From NCBI GenBank assembly GCA_051651625.1, contig JBOFSQ010000093.1, forward strand, positions 1-26,407: DNA of 26,407 nt, read 5' to 3'. Below the pieces are notes generated by a model that saw nothing but the letters and a program-made list of their open reading frames with translations, ran no database searches and had not been told where the DNA came from. Within the stretch, counting starts at the first letter, position 1. The number at the start of each line of letters is the position of its first letter. Shown piece by piece: positions 1 through 5,981 of this stretch. This DNA is from JBOFSQ01 sp051651625 (GTDB lineage Bacteria > Planctomycetota > Planctomycetia > Pirellulales > Thermoguttaceae). A program made the position numbers and the translations under genes.

Positions 1-349
1 GATTGACGACCTCAACAAACTTGACGCCCTCTTCGACTTGGCGTTCGATTGCAAAACGTTGAAAGAGTTCCAGAAAGCCTTGTGAACGCAAGCTGCACCA
101 CGCGAGCGAAAGTTAGAATCGGAGCGGGAAGCGTCCGAATAAGAACACGAAGCGTAAGCGAGTGCCCGAATCGCCATTCGACGTAGAGTTCGTCATTCCC
201 GTTCCGCGTACTCGGCGGGAATCTAAAGAACACGCTTTGAGCAAACGCGATAGCGCGAAAACTCACGCTCCCCCTTTGCACGCGACTTGAAACGTGTAAG
301 ATGCGCACCATCGTTTGTTTTGGCAGCCGTTCTTGACTCGCGCTCTGCG
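1..349 (+). repeat. Terminal inverted repeat of the window, left copy
   Basis: Positions 1-349 match the reverse complement of 25978-26326 with no gap (left x pairs with 26327 minus x) and only scattered mismatches. The unit holds the end of the DUF4351-like gene followed by about 260 non-coding bases. The non-coding part includes the dispersed motif AAGCGTAAGCGAGTGCCC and a hairpin of the form ATTCCCG...CGGGAAT. The copies diverge beyond about 349. The repeat may extend left of the window. Confidence 0.9.
2..85 (+). CDS. C-terminal end of a DUF4351-like protein, cut by the window edge
   Basis: Only the last 27 codons and the TGA stop are present. They read IDDLNKLDALFDLAFDCKTL and end in FQKAL. 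The same C-terminus occurs at the other end of the window on the opposite strand, where more of it is visible (GEARKIVRLLNRRFENVP). The Leu-rich helical pattern with an R-R-F core resembles the DUF4351 tail found on Rpn/PD-(D/E)XK transposase-like proteins, but the catalytic part lies outside the window. Whether this is an intact gene or a broken copy cannot be decided here. Confidence 0.5.
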   Translation: MDDLNKLDALFDLAFDCKTLKEFQKAL

Positions 350-693
350 ATGAAAAACGACGCGTTGCGTTAGAAATTGTTTGAGGACTATGAACTGAAC
401 TTTCCGGCTCGTTGCCGGTTTTACAATTAGATAATCGCAAGTATTTACCACAGAACCATCGTTTTTGATGGGGGTATTCTTCCTACATCACCCGGCTTTC
501 CGGTTGGAAGAAAAAAGATTTGTTACCGAGATCATGCGTTCCCGAATGGGAATGTCATGTCGGTAACTTGCGAAGTTCCATGCGGACAATTCCAAATTGT
601 CCGTATTGGTTTGCGCAATTGCGCAAGCTGCCTCAGTGATGTGAGGGGATGCTTCGTATTCTGTGGTACATGGCGTTCCCTCTTCTTTCCGAA
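350..693 (+). other. Non-coding stretch with a series of stem-loops
   Basis: No credible gene is seen on either strand; the long minus-strand frame covering it is antisense to the glycosylase gene. Several inverted repeats follow one another: CCGGC/GCCGG at 404-418 followed by four T; CCATC/GATGG at 456-471; CCGG/CCGG at 492-503; a long imperfect hairpin with arms GTTACCGA and TCGGTAAC at 522-567; CGGACAATT/AATTGTCCG at 583-603; and a perfect 16-base palindrome TTGCGCAATTGCGCAA at 611-626. This could be a structured RNA, a 5' untranslated region of the glycosylase gene, or decayed hairpin repeats. Confidence 0.45.
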
Positions 694-811
694 GACGGCT
701 CTCGTCTATTCTTGTCGGTTCTCGACAAATGTTTGATGCCCCACTCTTTGTTCTGTTGCAGGGAAATTGTGGCTTGTGCGTTTCTTCCCCCTCACTCGAA
801 AGGACGATACG
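694..811 (+). promoter_or_regulatory. Repeated 5' leader with two stem-loops and the ribosome binding site
   Basis: This leader directly precedes the glycosylase start codon. It holds hairpin GACG-GCTCT-CGTC (694-706), hairpin TTGTCG/CGACAA (712-728), the block TTGTGGCTTGTGCGTTTC, and the ribosome binding site AAAGGA at 799-804. An inverted copy lies at 25754-25845 ahead of a different gene. Both stems are kept there although a loop base differs, and the copy continues through the start codon ATGACT. The left copy carries about 35 extra bases between the second hairpin and the shared block. Confidence 0.6.
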
Positions 812-1375
812 ATGACTACGAAACTCGAACAACTCCGCTCTCTCGAAGCCGAAGTCGGCAAGTGTACCAAGTGTAAGGACTTGGCAGCAAGTCGAACACA
901 AACTGTTTTCGGCGTGGGCAATCACGACGCTGACTTGGTTTTTATCGGTGAAGCCCCCGGTGAAGACGAAGACAAACAAGGCGAACCTTTCGTTGGTGAG
1001 GCTGGAAAAAGATTGACGAAAATTATCGAACAGGAAATGAAACTCCGACGTGGAGATGTCTATATCTGTAACATTTTGCGTTGCAGACCGCCGGAAAACC
1101 GCGACCCAAAAGCGGATGAAGTGAATAACTGCCGTCATTTCCTCGACGAGACACTCACAATAATAAAGCCGAAATTCATCTGCTGCCTCGGCGAGGTCGC
1201 GGCACAGCGGCTTCTCCGCACAAGCACGAGCGAGTCGCTTGAGTCGCTCCGTGGCAAGATTCACGATTACAACGGAATCTCCGTCGTCTGCACGAATCAT
1301 CCGACGTCTCGCACCACAAATGAAGAAAGGTCGAAAGACATCAAATTGCTCATGAAAGTGATGGGACGAAAATGA
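812..1375 (+). CDS. Family 4 uracil-DNA glycosylase (Fe-S)
   Basis: This 187-residue protein is predicted to remove uracil from DNA at the start of base excision repair. Visible family features are the CxxC pair C18/C21, the active-site motif GEAPGEDED from residue 46, CRPPENRDP with C91, and C107 sixteen residues later; the four cysteines would bind a 4Fe-4S cluster. The C-terminal HP motif (H163, P164) is present, although the usual HPAALLR reads HPTSRTT. The start at 812 is chosen over an in-frame start at 767 because AAAGGA sits seven bases upstream and the length then fits the family. The gene stands alone, behind a leader sequence that is repeated elsewhere in the window. Confidence 0.9.
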   Translation: MTTKLEQLRSLEAEVGKCTKCKDLAASRTQTVFGVGNHDADLVFIGEAPGEDEDKQGEPFVGEAGKRLTKIIEQEMKLRRGDVYICNILRCRPPENRDPKADEVNNCRHFLDETLTIIKPKFICCLGEVAAQRLLRTSTSESLESLRGKIHDYNGISVVCTNHPTSRTTNEERSKDIKLLMKVMGRK

Positions 1376-1396
1376 GAATACCGAACACCACATTTT

Positions 1397-1417
1397 ATAT
1401 TCTCGCTGCGAGAATAT
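1397..1417. other. Hairpin between the glycosylase and DUF1559 genes
   Basis: ATATTCTCG and CGAGAATAT form a perfect 9-bp stem with a CTG loop, 21 bases after the glycosylase stop. No T-run follows on either strand, so it is not a standard intrinsic terminator. It may protect the 3' end of the upstream message. Confidence 0.45.
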
Positions 1418-1469
1418 GAAACAAAACGTACCAATCAGTTTAGGCACACAAACCAAAGGAGAATGAATC

Positions 1470-2558
1470 ATGACAGCGCAAATGAACAGTGAGCAAACGA
1501 GCAGAGGGTTTACATTGGTGGAGCTTTTGGTGGTCATTGCGATCATCGGAATGCTGGCGGGGCTGATGCTTCCCGCAGTACAGCAGGCACGCGAAGCGGG
1601 GCGGCGGGCGGAGTGCCTCAACAATCAACGCAACGTCGCGCTTGCCTGTTTTGGGTACGACTCGGCGTGCAAATCGCTTCCGGGATTGACGCAAACAGCG
1701 GGAGACGTGAGAAATGGGACTTGGTATTACGCCATTTTCCCGTATATCGAGCAAACCAACCTGTACGAAAGACTGCAAACTTGCAAAGGCAATTGCGCAA
1801 ACGAGTATGAGGGACACGCAATTTGGAAAGTAATCATCGAGCATAGCGACGTGAAAGATACGGCGATTGCCGTGTTCAAATGCCCAAGTGCTAGTGATGA
1901 ACGCAACTCTAGCCGTGTCAACTTTATCGCCAATGCGGGCAGATGCAATGTTACGGCGAGCGGATTAGACTGGGACGATTCAGGGAAAACTTATGAAGCG
2001 GGGGCAAGAGCGTCTATATTTGTAACACATTCTACGGGCACATATCATACCACCTACGAAACGGGCTCATCGAAAGACACGGTTTTTCTTGACCAAAGCG
2101 CGTACAAAGGAGCAGGAAAAAAGTCTAGCGTGGAATATATTGCCGGTAAAAACGGAACTAGCCACACGATTCTGACTTCCGAAAGCGAGGATGCGGCGAG
2201 CTGGTACAACAACCAAGAACCGCAAGTTGGTTTCTGTTATGGGTTTATCATTACTGCTGTGGACGCTGGCGGAAATATAACGGCTTCCGATTCGCCCGGC
2301 TGGGAAACGCCGTCAAGTGGTTCTCTCACGGACTACGCTGCTGATGCCGGTTTCCCCTACTGGATCAACAGTGGTAGAAAGGCCAACAAAGATTTGCACC
2401 GCAAAGCCCGCCCATCGTCGCCGCACCCCGGCGTTGTCGTTTCTACGTTCTGCGATGGAAGTACCAGACCTATTTCCGACGGCATGAACAAAAGTGTCTT
2501 CAAAGCGGCGATGCAGCCAAATAGCGGATACATTTTCAGCGCGAACGATTTGAATTAG
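1470..2558 (+). CDS. DUF1559 protein with type II secretion/pilin-like N-terminus
   Basis: The protein has 362 residues. A short basic leader ends at G13, followed by F14 and the hydrophobic stretch FTLVELLVVIAIIG, with Glu at position 5 after the expected cleavage site. This is the prepilin peptidase signal of pseudopilins. The following PAVQQAREAGRR and the C-terminal HPG...DGS element (HPGVVVSTFCDGS) identify the DUF1559 family, which is heavily expanded in planctomycetes and presumed to be anchored in the cell envelope; no precise role is known. AAAGGAG at 1455-1461 supports this start. The gene is flanked downstream by dispersed repeats rather than by a partner gene. Confidence 0.92.
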   Translation: MTAQMNSEQTSRGFTLVELLVVIAIIGMLAGLMLPAVQQAREAGRRAECLNNQRNVALACFGYDSACKSLPGLTQTAGDVRNGTWYYAIFPYIEQTNLYERLQTCKGNCANEYEGHAIWKVIIEHSDVKDTAIAVFKCPSASDERNSSRVNFIANAGRCNVTASGLDWDDSGKTYEAGARASIFVTHSTGTYHTTYETGSSKDTVFLDQSAYKGAGKKSSVEYIAGKNGTSHTILTSESEDAASWYNNQEPQVGFCYGFIITAVDAGGNITASDSPGWETPSSGSLTDYAADAGFPYWINSGRKANKDLHRKARPSSPHPGVVVSTFCDGSTRPISDGMNKSVFKAAMQPNSGYIFSANDLN

Positions 2559-2587
2559 TGCGTGTGATTTATATTCCCGCTTCCGTC

Positions 2588-2809
2588 GCGAGAATGACGA
2601 TGCGGAGTATGCAATTGTGATGGTGACGCTTTCTCTGTCCGTCAATACGGCGGAGTACCGCCTCCTTTCCGGCTTCTATTTCGATGTGGCGTGTGTGATT
2701 GTTCTGCGGAACGGATAAATCCGTTCCCTACCGTTCGTCGCGGGAATGACGGACTCTGCGTCGAATGGCCGTTCTGTCACTCGCTTACGCTTCCCGCTCT
2801 GATTCTGGT
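2588..2809 (+). repeat. Dispersed repeat, left copy of an inverted pair
   Basis: This 222-base block matches the reverse complement of 24521-24742 without gaps (x pairs with 27330 minus x) and with few mismatches. It lies in the 364-base gene-free stretch after the DUF1559 gene. It contains CGTCAATACGGCGGAGTACC, an inverted GGAACGG...CCGTTCC around 2710-2730, and the widely scattered motif CACTCGCTTACGCTTCCCGC near its right end. Confidence 0.88.
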
Positions 2810-2858
2810 TTTTGTTCCGATTCGGGCACTTCGTTTCTTTCCGGTTTGGGTTGTGCTC

Positions 2859-2887
2859 TTGTCGTGGGTTGTCTCAAAGGTTATAAT
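2859..2887 (+). promoter_or_regulatory. Sigma-70-type promoter for the HicA-like pair
   Basis: TTGTCG (2859-2864) and TATAAT (2882-2887) are separated by 17 bases. They lie 35 bases upstream of the first gene of the following two-gene unit. The -10 box matches consensus exactly and the spacing is ideal. Confidence 0.6.
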
Positions 2888-2922
2888 CTGCGGCACAGTT
2901 TGGCGCAAGCAGGAGACATTTC

Positions 2923-3273
2923 ATGAGCCACATCACAACCGGTACCGTTATCGCCGTCGGCGAGCCGCTTTCCATCGTCGAAATTTGGAAAGTCCCGCTT
3001 GATGCAGCGTCCGTCAAGTTTTTCGAGCCGCTGCTCTTTACCCCGCGAGTTCTCGACCGAGGTACGGATTCAGAGTGCCTATACGCCGAACGAGCCGACC
3101 TCGACATCTCCGCCGTCGGAATCGACGCCGCTGAACTCGCAAGCTGCCTCCGTAGCGACATTCGTCTCGCGTGGAATCGCATCGTCCGTCGCCCAAACAA
3201 CGAACTTACACCAAGCGAACAGGAAGTCAAAGCACGCTTTCTTGAAGTCGCCGAGGAGGTCTCCGATGAGTAA
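2923..3273 (+). CDS. Uncharacterised protein, probable partner of a HicA-like toxin
   Basis: The 116-residue protein has no family I can name with certainty. It begins SHITTGTVIAVGEPLSIVEI and ends with a helical acidic tail, where WNRIVRRPNNELTPSEQEVK is the most distinctive segment. GGAG lies about 8 bases before the ATG. The gene overlaps the next one by eight bases, so the two are very likely co-translated. The size, the acidic character and the pairing with a HicA-like protein suggest an antitoxin, although canonical hicAB operons place the toxin first. The antitoxin role is inferred from context only. Confidence 0.6.
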   Translation: MSHITTGTVIAVGEPLSIVEIWKVPLDAASVKFFEPLLFTPRVLDRGTDSECLYAERADLDISAVGIDAAELASCLRSDIRLAWNRIVRRPNNELTPSEQEVKARFLEVAEEVSDE

Positions 3274-3553
3274 CGTTCGTTCAGGACGCGACATCGACTC
3301 CGCACTACGGCGCAAAGGTTTTCGATGCGTCATTGATGGCGACCACATCTGTTACCACTTCGCAAGCGACGTAGCGAAAACCAAAACGAAAATGAGCCAC
3401 GGAATGAAAGGGCGAACAATCGGAGCAGAACTGATCGCCGTCATGGCAAGGCAACTCCAACTCTCCAAAGTCCAATTCTTGGCTCTCGTCGATTGTACTC
3501 TCTCCGAAGAGCAGTACCGAACTTTCCTGAAGCGGAACTACAACTCAACGTGA
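3266..3553 (+). CDS. HicA-like toxin
   Basis: The 95-residue protein starts at the ATG at 3266, inside the end of the upstream gene, with GAGGAGGT just ahead; a longer frame from 2999 has no such support. The pattern RDIDSALRRKGFRCVIDGDH, with a His at residue 27 in the place of the catalytic HicA histidine, then K-x-SHG (KMSHGMKGRTIG), and a C-terminal helix with VDCTLSEEQYRTFLKR, fit the extended HicA/YcfA-like family with a small dsRBD-like fold. HicA toxins cleave mRNA in the cytoplasm. The assignment rests on motif resemblance; the upstream gene would supply the antitoxin. Confidence 0.6.
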   Translation: MSNVRSGRDIDSALRRKGFRCVIDGDHICYHFASDVAKTKTKMSHGMKGRTIGAELIAVMARQLQLSKVQFLALVDCTLSEEQYRTFLKRNYNST

Positions 3554-3591
3554 TGGCATGTTTTTTCTCACGTCGAATGGCAATTCTGGTC

Positions 3592-3813
3592 ACTCGTTTA
3601 CGCTTCCCGCTCTGATTGCGTTGCATTGAATCCTCACCGAACACGATGTTCTGTTATCGCGTCGTGGAGAAAATTTCCCCTGCCCCTTTGAAGCTGGGGC
3701 GTCGCCGGTATACTCATAGTGTCTGGCTTTGTCTTGTGTGTCGTCGAGAAACTGCGTCAAGAACACGAAGCTTAAACGAGTGCCCAAATCAGAGCGGGAA
3801 GCGTAAGCGAGTG
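3592..3813. repeat. 222-base element bounded by 27-base inverted repeats
   Basis: The arms at 3592-3618 and 3787-3813 are reverse complements with about one mismatch. Their core is GCGGGAAGCGTAAGCGAGTG, the motif also found near 120-165, 2780-2800, 24530-24552 and 26165-26210. No gene is seen inside. A second, degenerate copy of the motif (AAGCTTAAACGAGTGCCC) lies just inside the right arm. The element fills the gap between the HicA-like gene and the nucleotidyltransferase gene and ends eight bases before the latter's ATG. Confidence 0.7.
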
Positions 3814-3820
3814 CAGCGCA

Positions 3821-4198
3821 ATGAGCAAAACGGTGTCAACAACCGATATTTGGCGTTTTCTTACACAGCAATCGCTTTCTCGAAAGGCGAGCAATCGCGT
3901 ATTATATGAGCAGGCACAATCCGATTGTCAAAAGATAATTGCGATGATCGTCGCCGAGTGCAATCCCAAAAGAGTTTATCAGTGGGGATCGCTGTTGCAT
4001 CCCGAACAGTTTGATGAAAACTCCGACATCGACATTGCCATTGAGGGGCTGAAAAACGCCGAGGCTTATTTTTTTGTTCTTGGGCGGGCAATGCCAATGA
4101 CTTCGTTCCCGTTAGACATTGTGGAAATCGAAAAAGTACATCCGCTACATCTTGATTCAATCACGCAAAAAGGGAAGTTGATCTATGAGCGCGTTTGA
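3821..4198 (+). CDS. MNT-domain nucleotidyltransferase, antitoxin of the HEPN/MNT type
   Basis: The 125-residue protein carries the minimal nucleotidyltransferase signature: G56-S57 followed by SDIDIAIEG with metal-binding D69 and D71, and a third acidic residue D99 in LDIVEIE. In characterised MntA/HepT systems this enzyme transfers AMP to a tyrosine of the HEPN toxin and so inactivates it. The next gene overlaps by 14 bases and encodes a HEPN-type protein, which fits that pairing. No strong ribosome binding site is visible because the start sits directly after a repeat arm, so the start is somewhat uncertain. Confidence 0.82.
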   Translation: MSKTVSTTDIWRFLTQQSLSRKASNRVLYEQAQSDCQKIIAMIVAECNPKRVYQWGSLLHPEQFDENSDIDIAIEGLKNAEAYFFVLGRAMPMTSFPLDIVEIEKVHPLHLDSITQKGKLIYERV

Positions 4199-4694
4199 GA
4201 AAACGGCGGAGTTGTGCGCCCACATCCAGAAAACGTTAGAACGCCTCGAAGAAGTCGAGAGATTTTATGCCGACTTGAAAAAAGACGAAGCTAGCTTGCG
4301 CCAAAATCATGCTTACGACTTAATTGTGCTTGCCAACGTTTTCAATGACTTTTATACGATATTGGAAACGCTTTTTGTGCGCGTTTCCAAGACGTTTGAG
4401 AACAATCTTGAGCGTGACCGCTGGCACAGCCATTTACTCGAAAAGATGACCCTCGATATTCCGGCGATCCGTCCGCGTGTTATCAGTGATACGGTGTATA
4501 GCGGCTTACTTGAATTCTTAAAGTTTAGGCACTTCAAGCGTTACTATTTTGAGTTTGAATATGATCGCGAGCGAATGGATTATTTGGAAAAAAAGTTCAA
4601 CACGGTCATCCCGTTGTTGAAAAGCGATTTGCAAAACTGTTGGAGAAATTTATATGCCGTCTGTCAATCGAACGACGAAAATTCAGAGTCTTAA
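4185..4694 (+). CDS. HEPN-type (HepT-like) protein with altered active-site motif
   Basis: The 169-residue, mostly helical protein aligns by eye with HepT-like ribonuclease toxins: an N-terminal coiled-coil-like helix, a central DLIVLANVFNDFYTILE helix, and a C-terminal GLLEFLKFRHFKRYYFEFEY. In characterised HepT the catalytic motif is RX4HXY, where Arg and His act in RNA cleavage and Tyr is AMPylated by MntA. Here the equivalent positions read R115, Y120 and F122, so both the His and the target Tyr appear replaced, although Y121 lies next to them. The pairing with an MNT gene supports the family. The altered motif means RNase activity should not be assumed. The 3' end overlaps the next gene by 41 bases. 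Confidence 0.75.
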   Translation: MSAFEKTAELCAHIQKTLERLEEVERFYADLKKDEASLRQNHAYDLIVLANVFNDFYTILETLFVRVSKTFENNLERDRWHSHLLEKMTLDIPAIRPRVISDTVYSGLLEFLKFRHFKRYYFEFEYDRERMDYLEKKFNTVIPLLKSDLQNCWRNLYAVCQSNDENSES

Positions 4695-5916
4695 CAGTGC
4701 GCTCAAGAAGCGTCATCCGCGACTGCCGAAGGCGGCGGAGCGGTCGGTCTTTCTGCATCTGATTTACGCGGCGTGTCTCGAAAACGCAACCACCGAGGCT
4801 GCCGACCGGGCGATGGAAATTCTTGAAGAAGAGTTTGTCGATTGGAATGAGGTGCGTGTTTCAACGCCGAGCGAAATCGCCGACACAATCCCGCACCTAA
4901 CCGAACCACTCGCCGCTGGTGAACGAATCAAACGCGCACTGCAAGCAGTGTTCGACAGCTACTACGACTTCACGCTCGACGACCTCCTCAAAAAACCTGC
5001 TGCTCAAGCGAATCAGTTTTTCGAGAGTTTTCCGTCGATTACTCCGTTTATGGCGGCTTACGTCACGCAGCTTGCGCTTGGCGGTCACGTCATTCCGCTC
5101 GATGAAGCGTCGCTTCGGATTTTCCGTCTTCTCGATCTCACGCAAGTCACTCCCGACAAGACGCGCGAGATCGTCCCGACTCTCGAACGCGCCATCACAA
5201 AGGGCGACGGCATCGCCTTCGCAACAATGTTGCATCACCTTGCGGCACAGTTTTACGACGACCCCGAATCGGCGTCGCTGAAACAGTTTCTCAAACCGAT
5301 TGACGCTAGTGCGAAAGACCGTTCGTGGACACCGCCAACTCTCGCGCCGAGTAAGCGTGAACCGATACGCCCCGTGCGACACGAAATCACCAGTGACCCC
5401 GCACAAATTCTAGTCGCCCAGTTTGCCGACGAAGATACGGCAGACGAAGTGCGCAGCGTCGGCGAAATCGAATTCATTCCATATAGCGGCATCGGCGAAG
5501 GCGAGGATTCCGCCGCAAAGTCAACCAAGTCTGTACCGAAGAAGCCGCAACCCGCTGCGAAGACCGCGTCTGCAAAGTCTTCACCAAAGAAACCGCAACC
5601 CACTGCAAAGACCGCACCTGCGAAGCCTACGCCGAAGAAGCCGCAACCCGCTGCAAAGTCCGCACCTGCGAAGCCTGCGCCGAAGAAGCCACAACCCGCT
5701 GCAAAGCCCGCACCTGCGAAGCCTGCGTCGAAGAAGCCACAACCCGCTGCGAAGCCCGCACCTGCTAAGTCTGCGCCAAAGAAAACTCAACCGCCAAAGA
5801 AGGCTACACCGACCAAGAAGGTGACCGACCAAAAGTCGTTCATTCCGAAGGACGGCAAGAAAGCGAACAGCTCTAAGTCTCCAATCACAAAACTGCGCCA
5901 CAAAAAACCTCGTTAG
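4654..5916 (+). CDS. HhH-GPD (endonuclease III-like) protein with histone-like Lys/Pro/Ala tail
   Basis: The 420-residue protein has two parts. Residues 30-210 resemble the HhH-GPD fold of endonuclease III: an N-terminal helical region, then FPSITPFMAAYVTQLALGGH as a degenerate helix-hairpin-helix and IPLDEASLR with D150 at the catalytic Asp position. The lysine used by bifunctional lyases is replaced by F132, and no C-terminal Fe-S cysteine cluster exists. Residues 293-388 are six 16-residue repeats of the type PKKPQPAAKPAPAK, followed by more Lys-rich sequence, like histone H1-type tails expected to bind DNA. The start at 4654 has GGAG eight bases upstream and lies inside the HEPN gene. Repair or nucleoid binding are both possible roles. 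Confidence 0.75.
   Translation: MPSVNRTTKIQSLNSALKKRHPRLPKAAERSVFLHLIYAACLENATTEAADRAMEILEEEFVDWNEVRVSTPSEIADTIPHLTEPLAAGERIKRALQAVFDSYYDFTLDDLLKKPAAQANQFFESFPSITPFMAAYVTQLALGGHVIPLDEASLRIFRLLDLTQVTPDKTREIVPTLERAITKGDGIAFATMLHHLAAQFYDDPESASLKQFLKPIDASAKDRSWTPPTLAPSKREPIRPVRHEITSDPAQILVAQFADEDTADEVRSVGEIEFIPYSGIGEGEDSAAKSTKSVPKKPQPAAKTASAKSSPKKPQPTAKTAPAKPTPKKPQPAAKSAPAKPAPKKPQPAAKPAPAKPASKKPQPAAKPAPAKSAPKKTQPPKKATPTKKVTDQKSFIPKDGKKANSSKSPITKLRHKKPR
5530..5817 (+). repeat. Six tandem 48-base repeats inside the HhH-GPD gene
   Basis: The 48-base unit encodes 16 residues ending in AK or KP, with invariant PKKPQP or close variants. The central copies differ at only a few bases, while the first and last are more diverged, as expected for expansion by slippage or unequal exchange. 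It is coding throughout, not a CRISPR array. Confidence 0.9.
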
Positions 5917-5981
5917 ACCCCAAATTCGGCGAGGGTGTTCCTTGCCGTATTTCCGTAACCCCATTCGCAGGAGTATGCCAG

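Noticed and set aside
488..1624. Long minus-strand open frame over the glycosylase gene
   Set aside because: It is antisense to a clearly identified family 4 glycosylase and the start of the DUF1559 gene, has no ribosome binding site and an unlikely composition.
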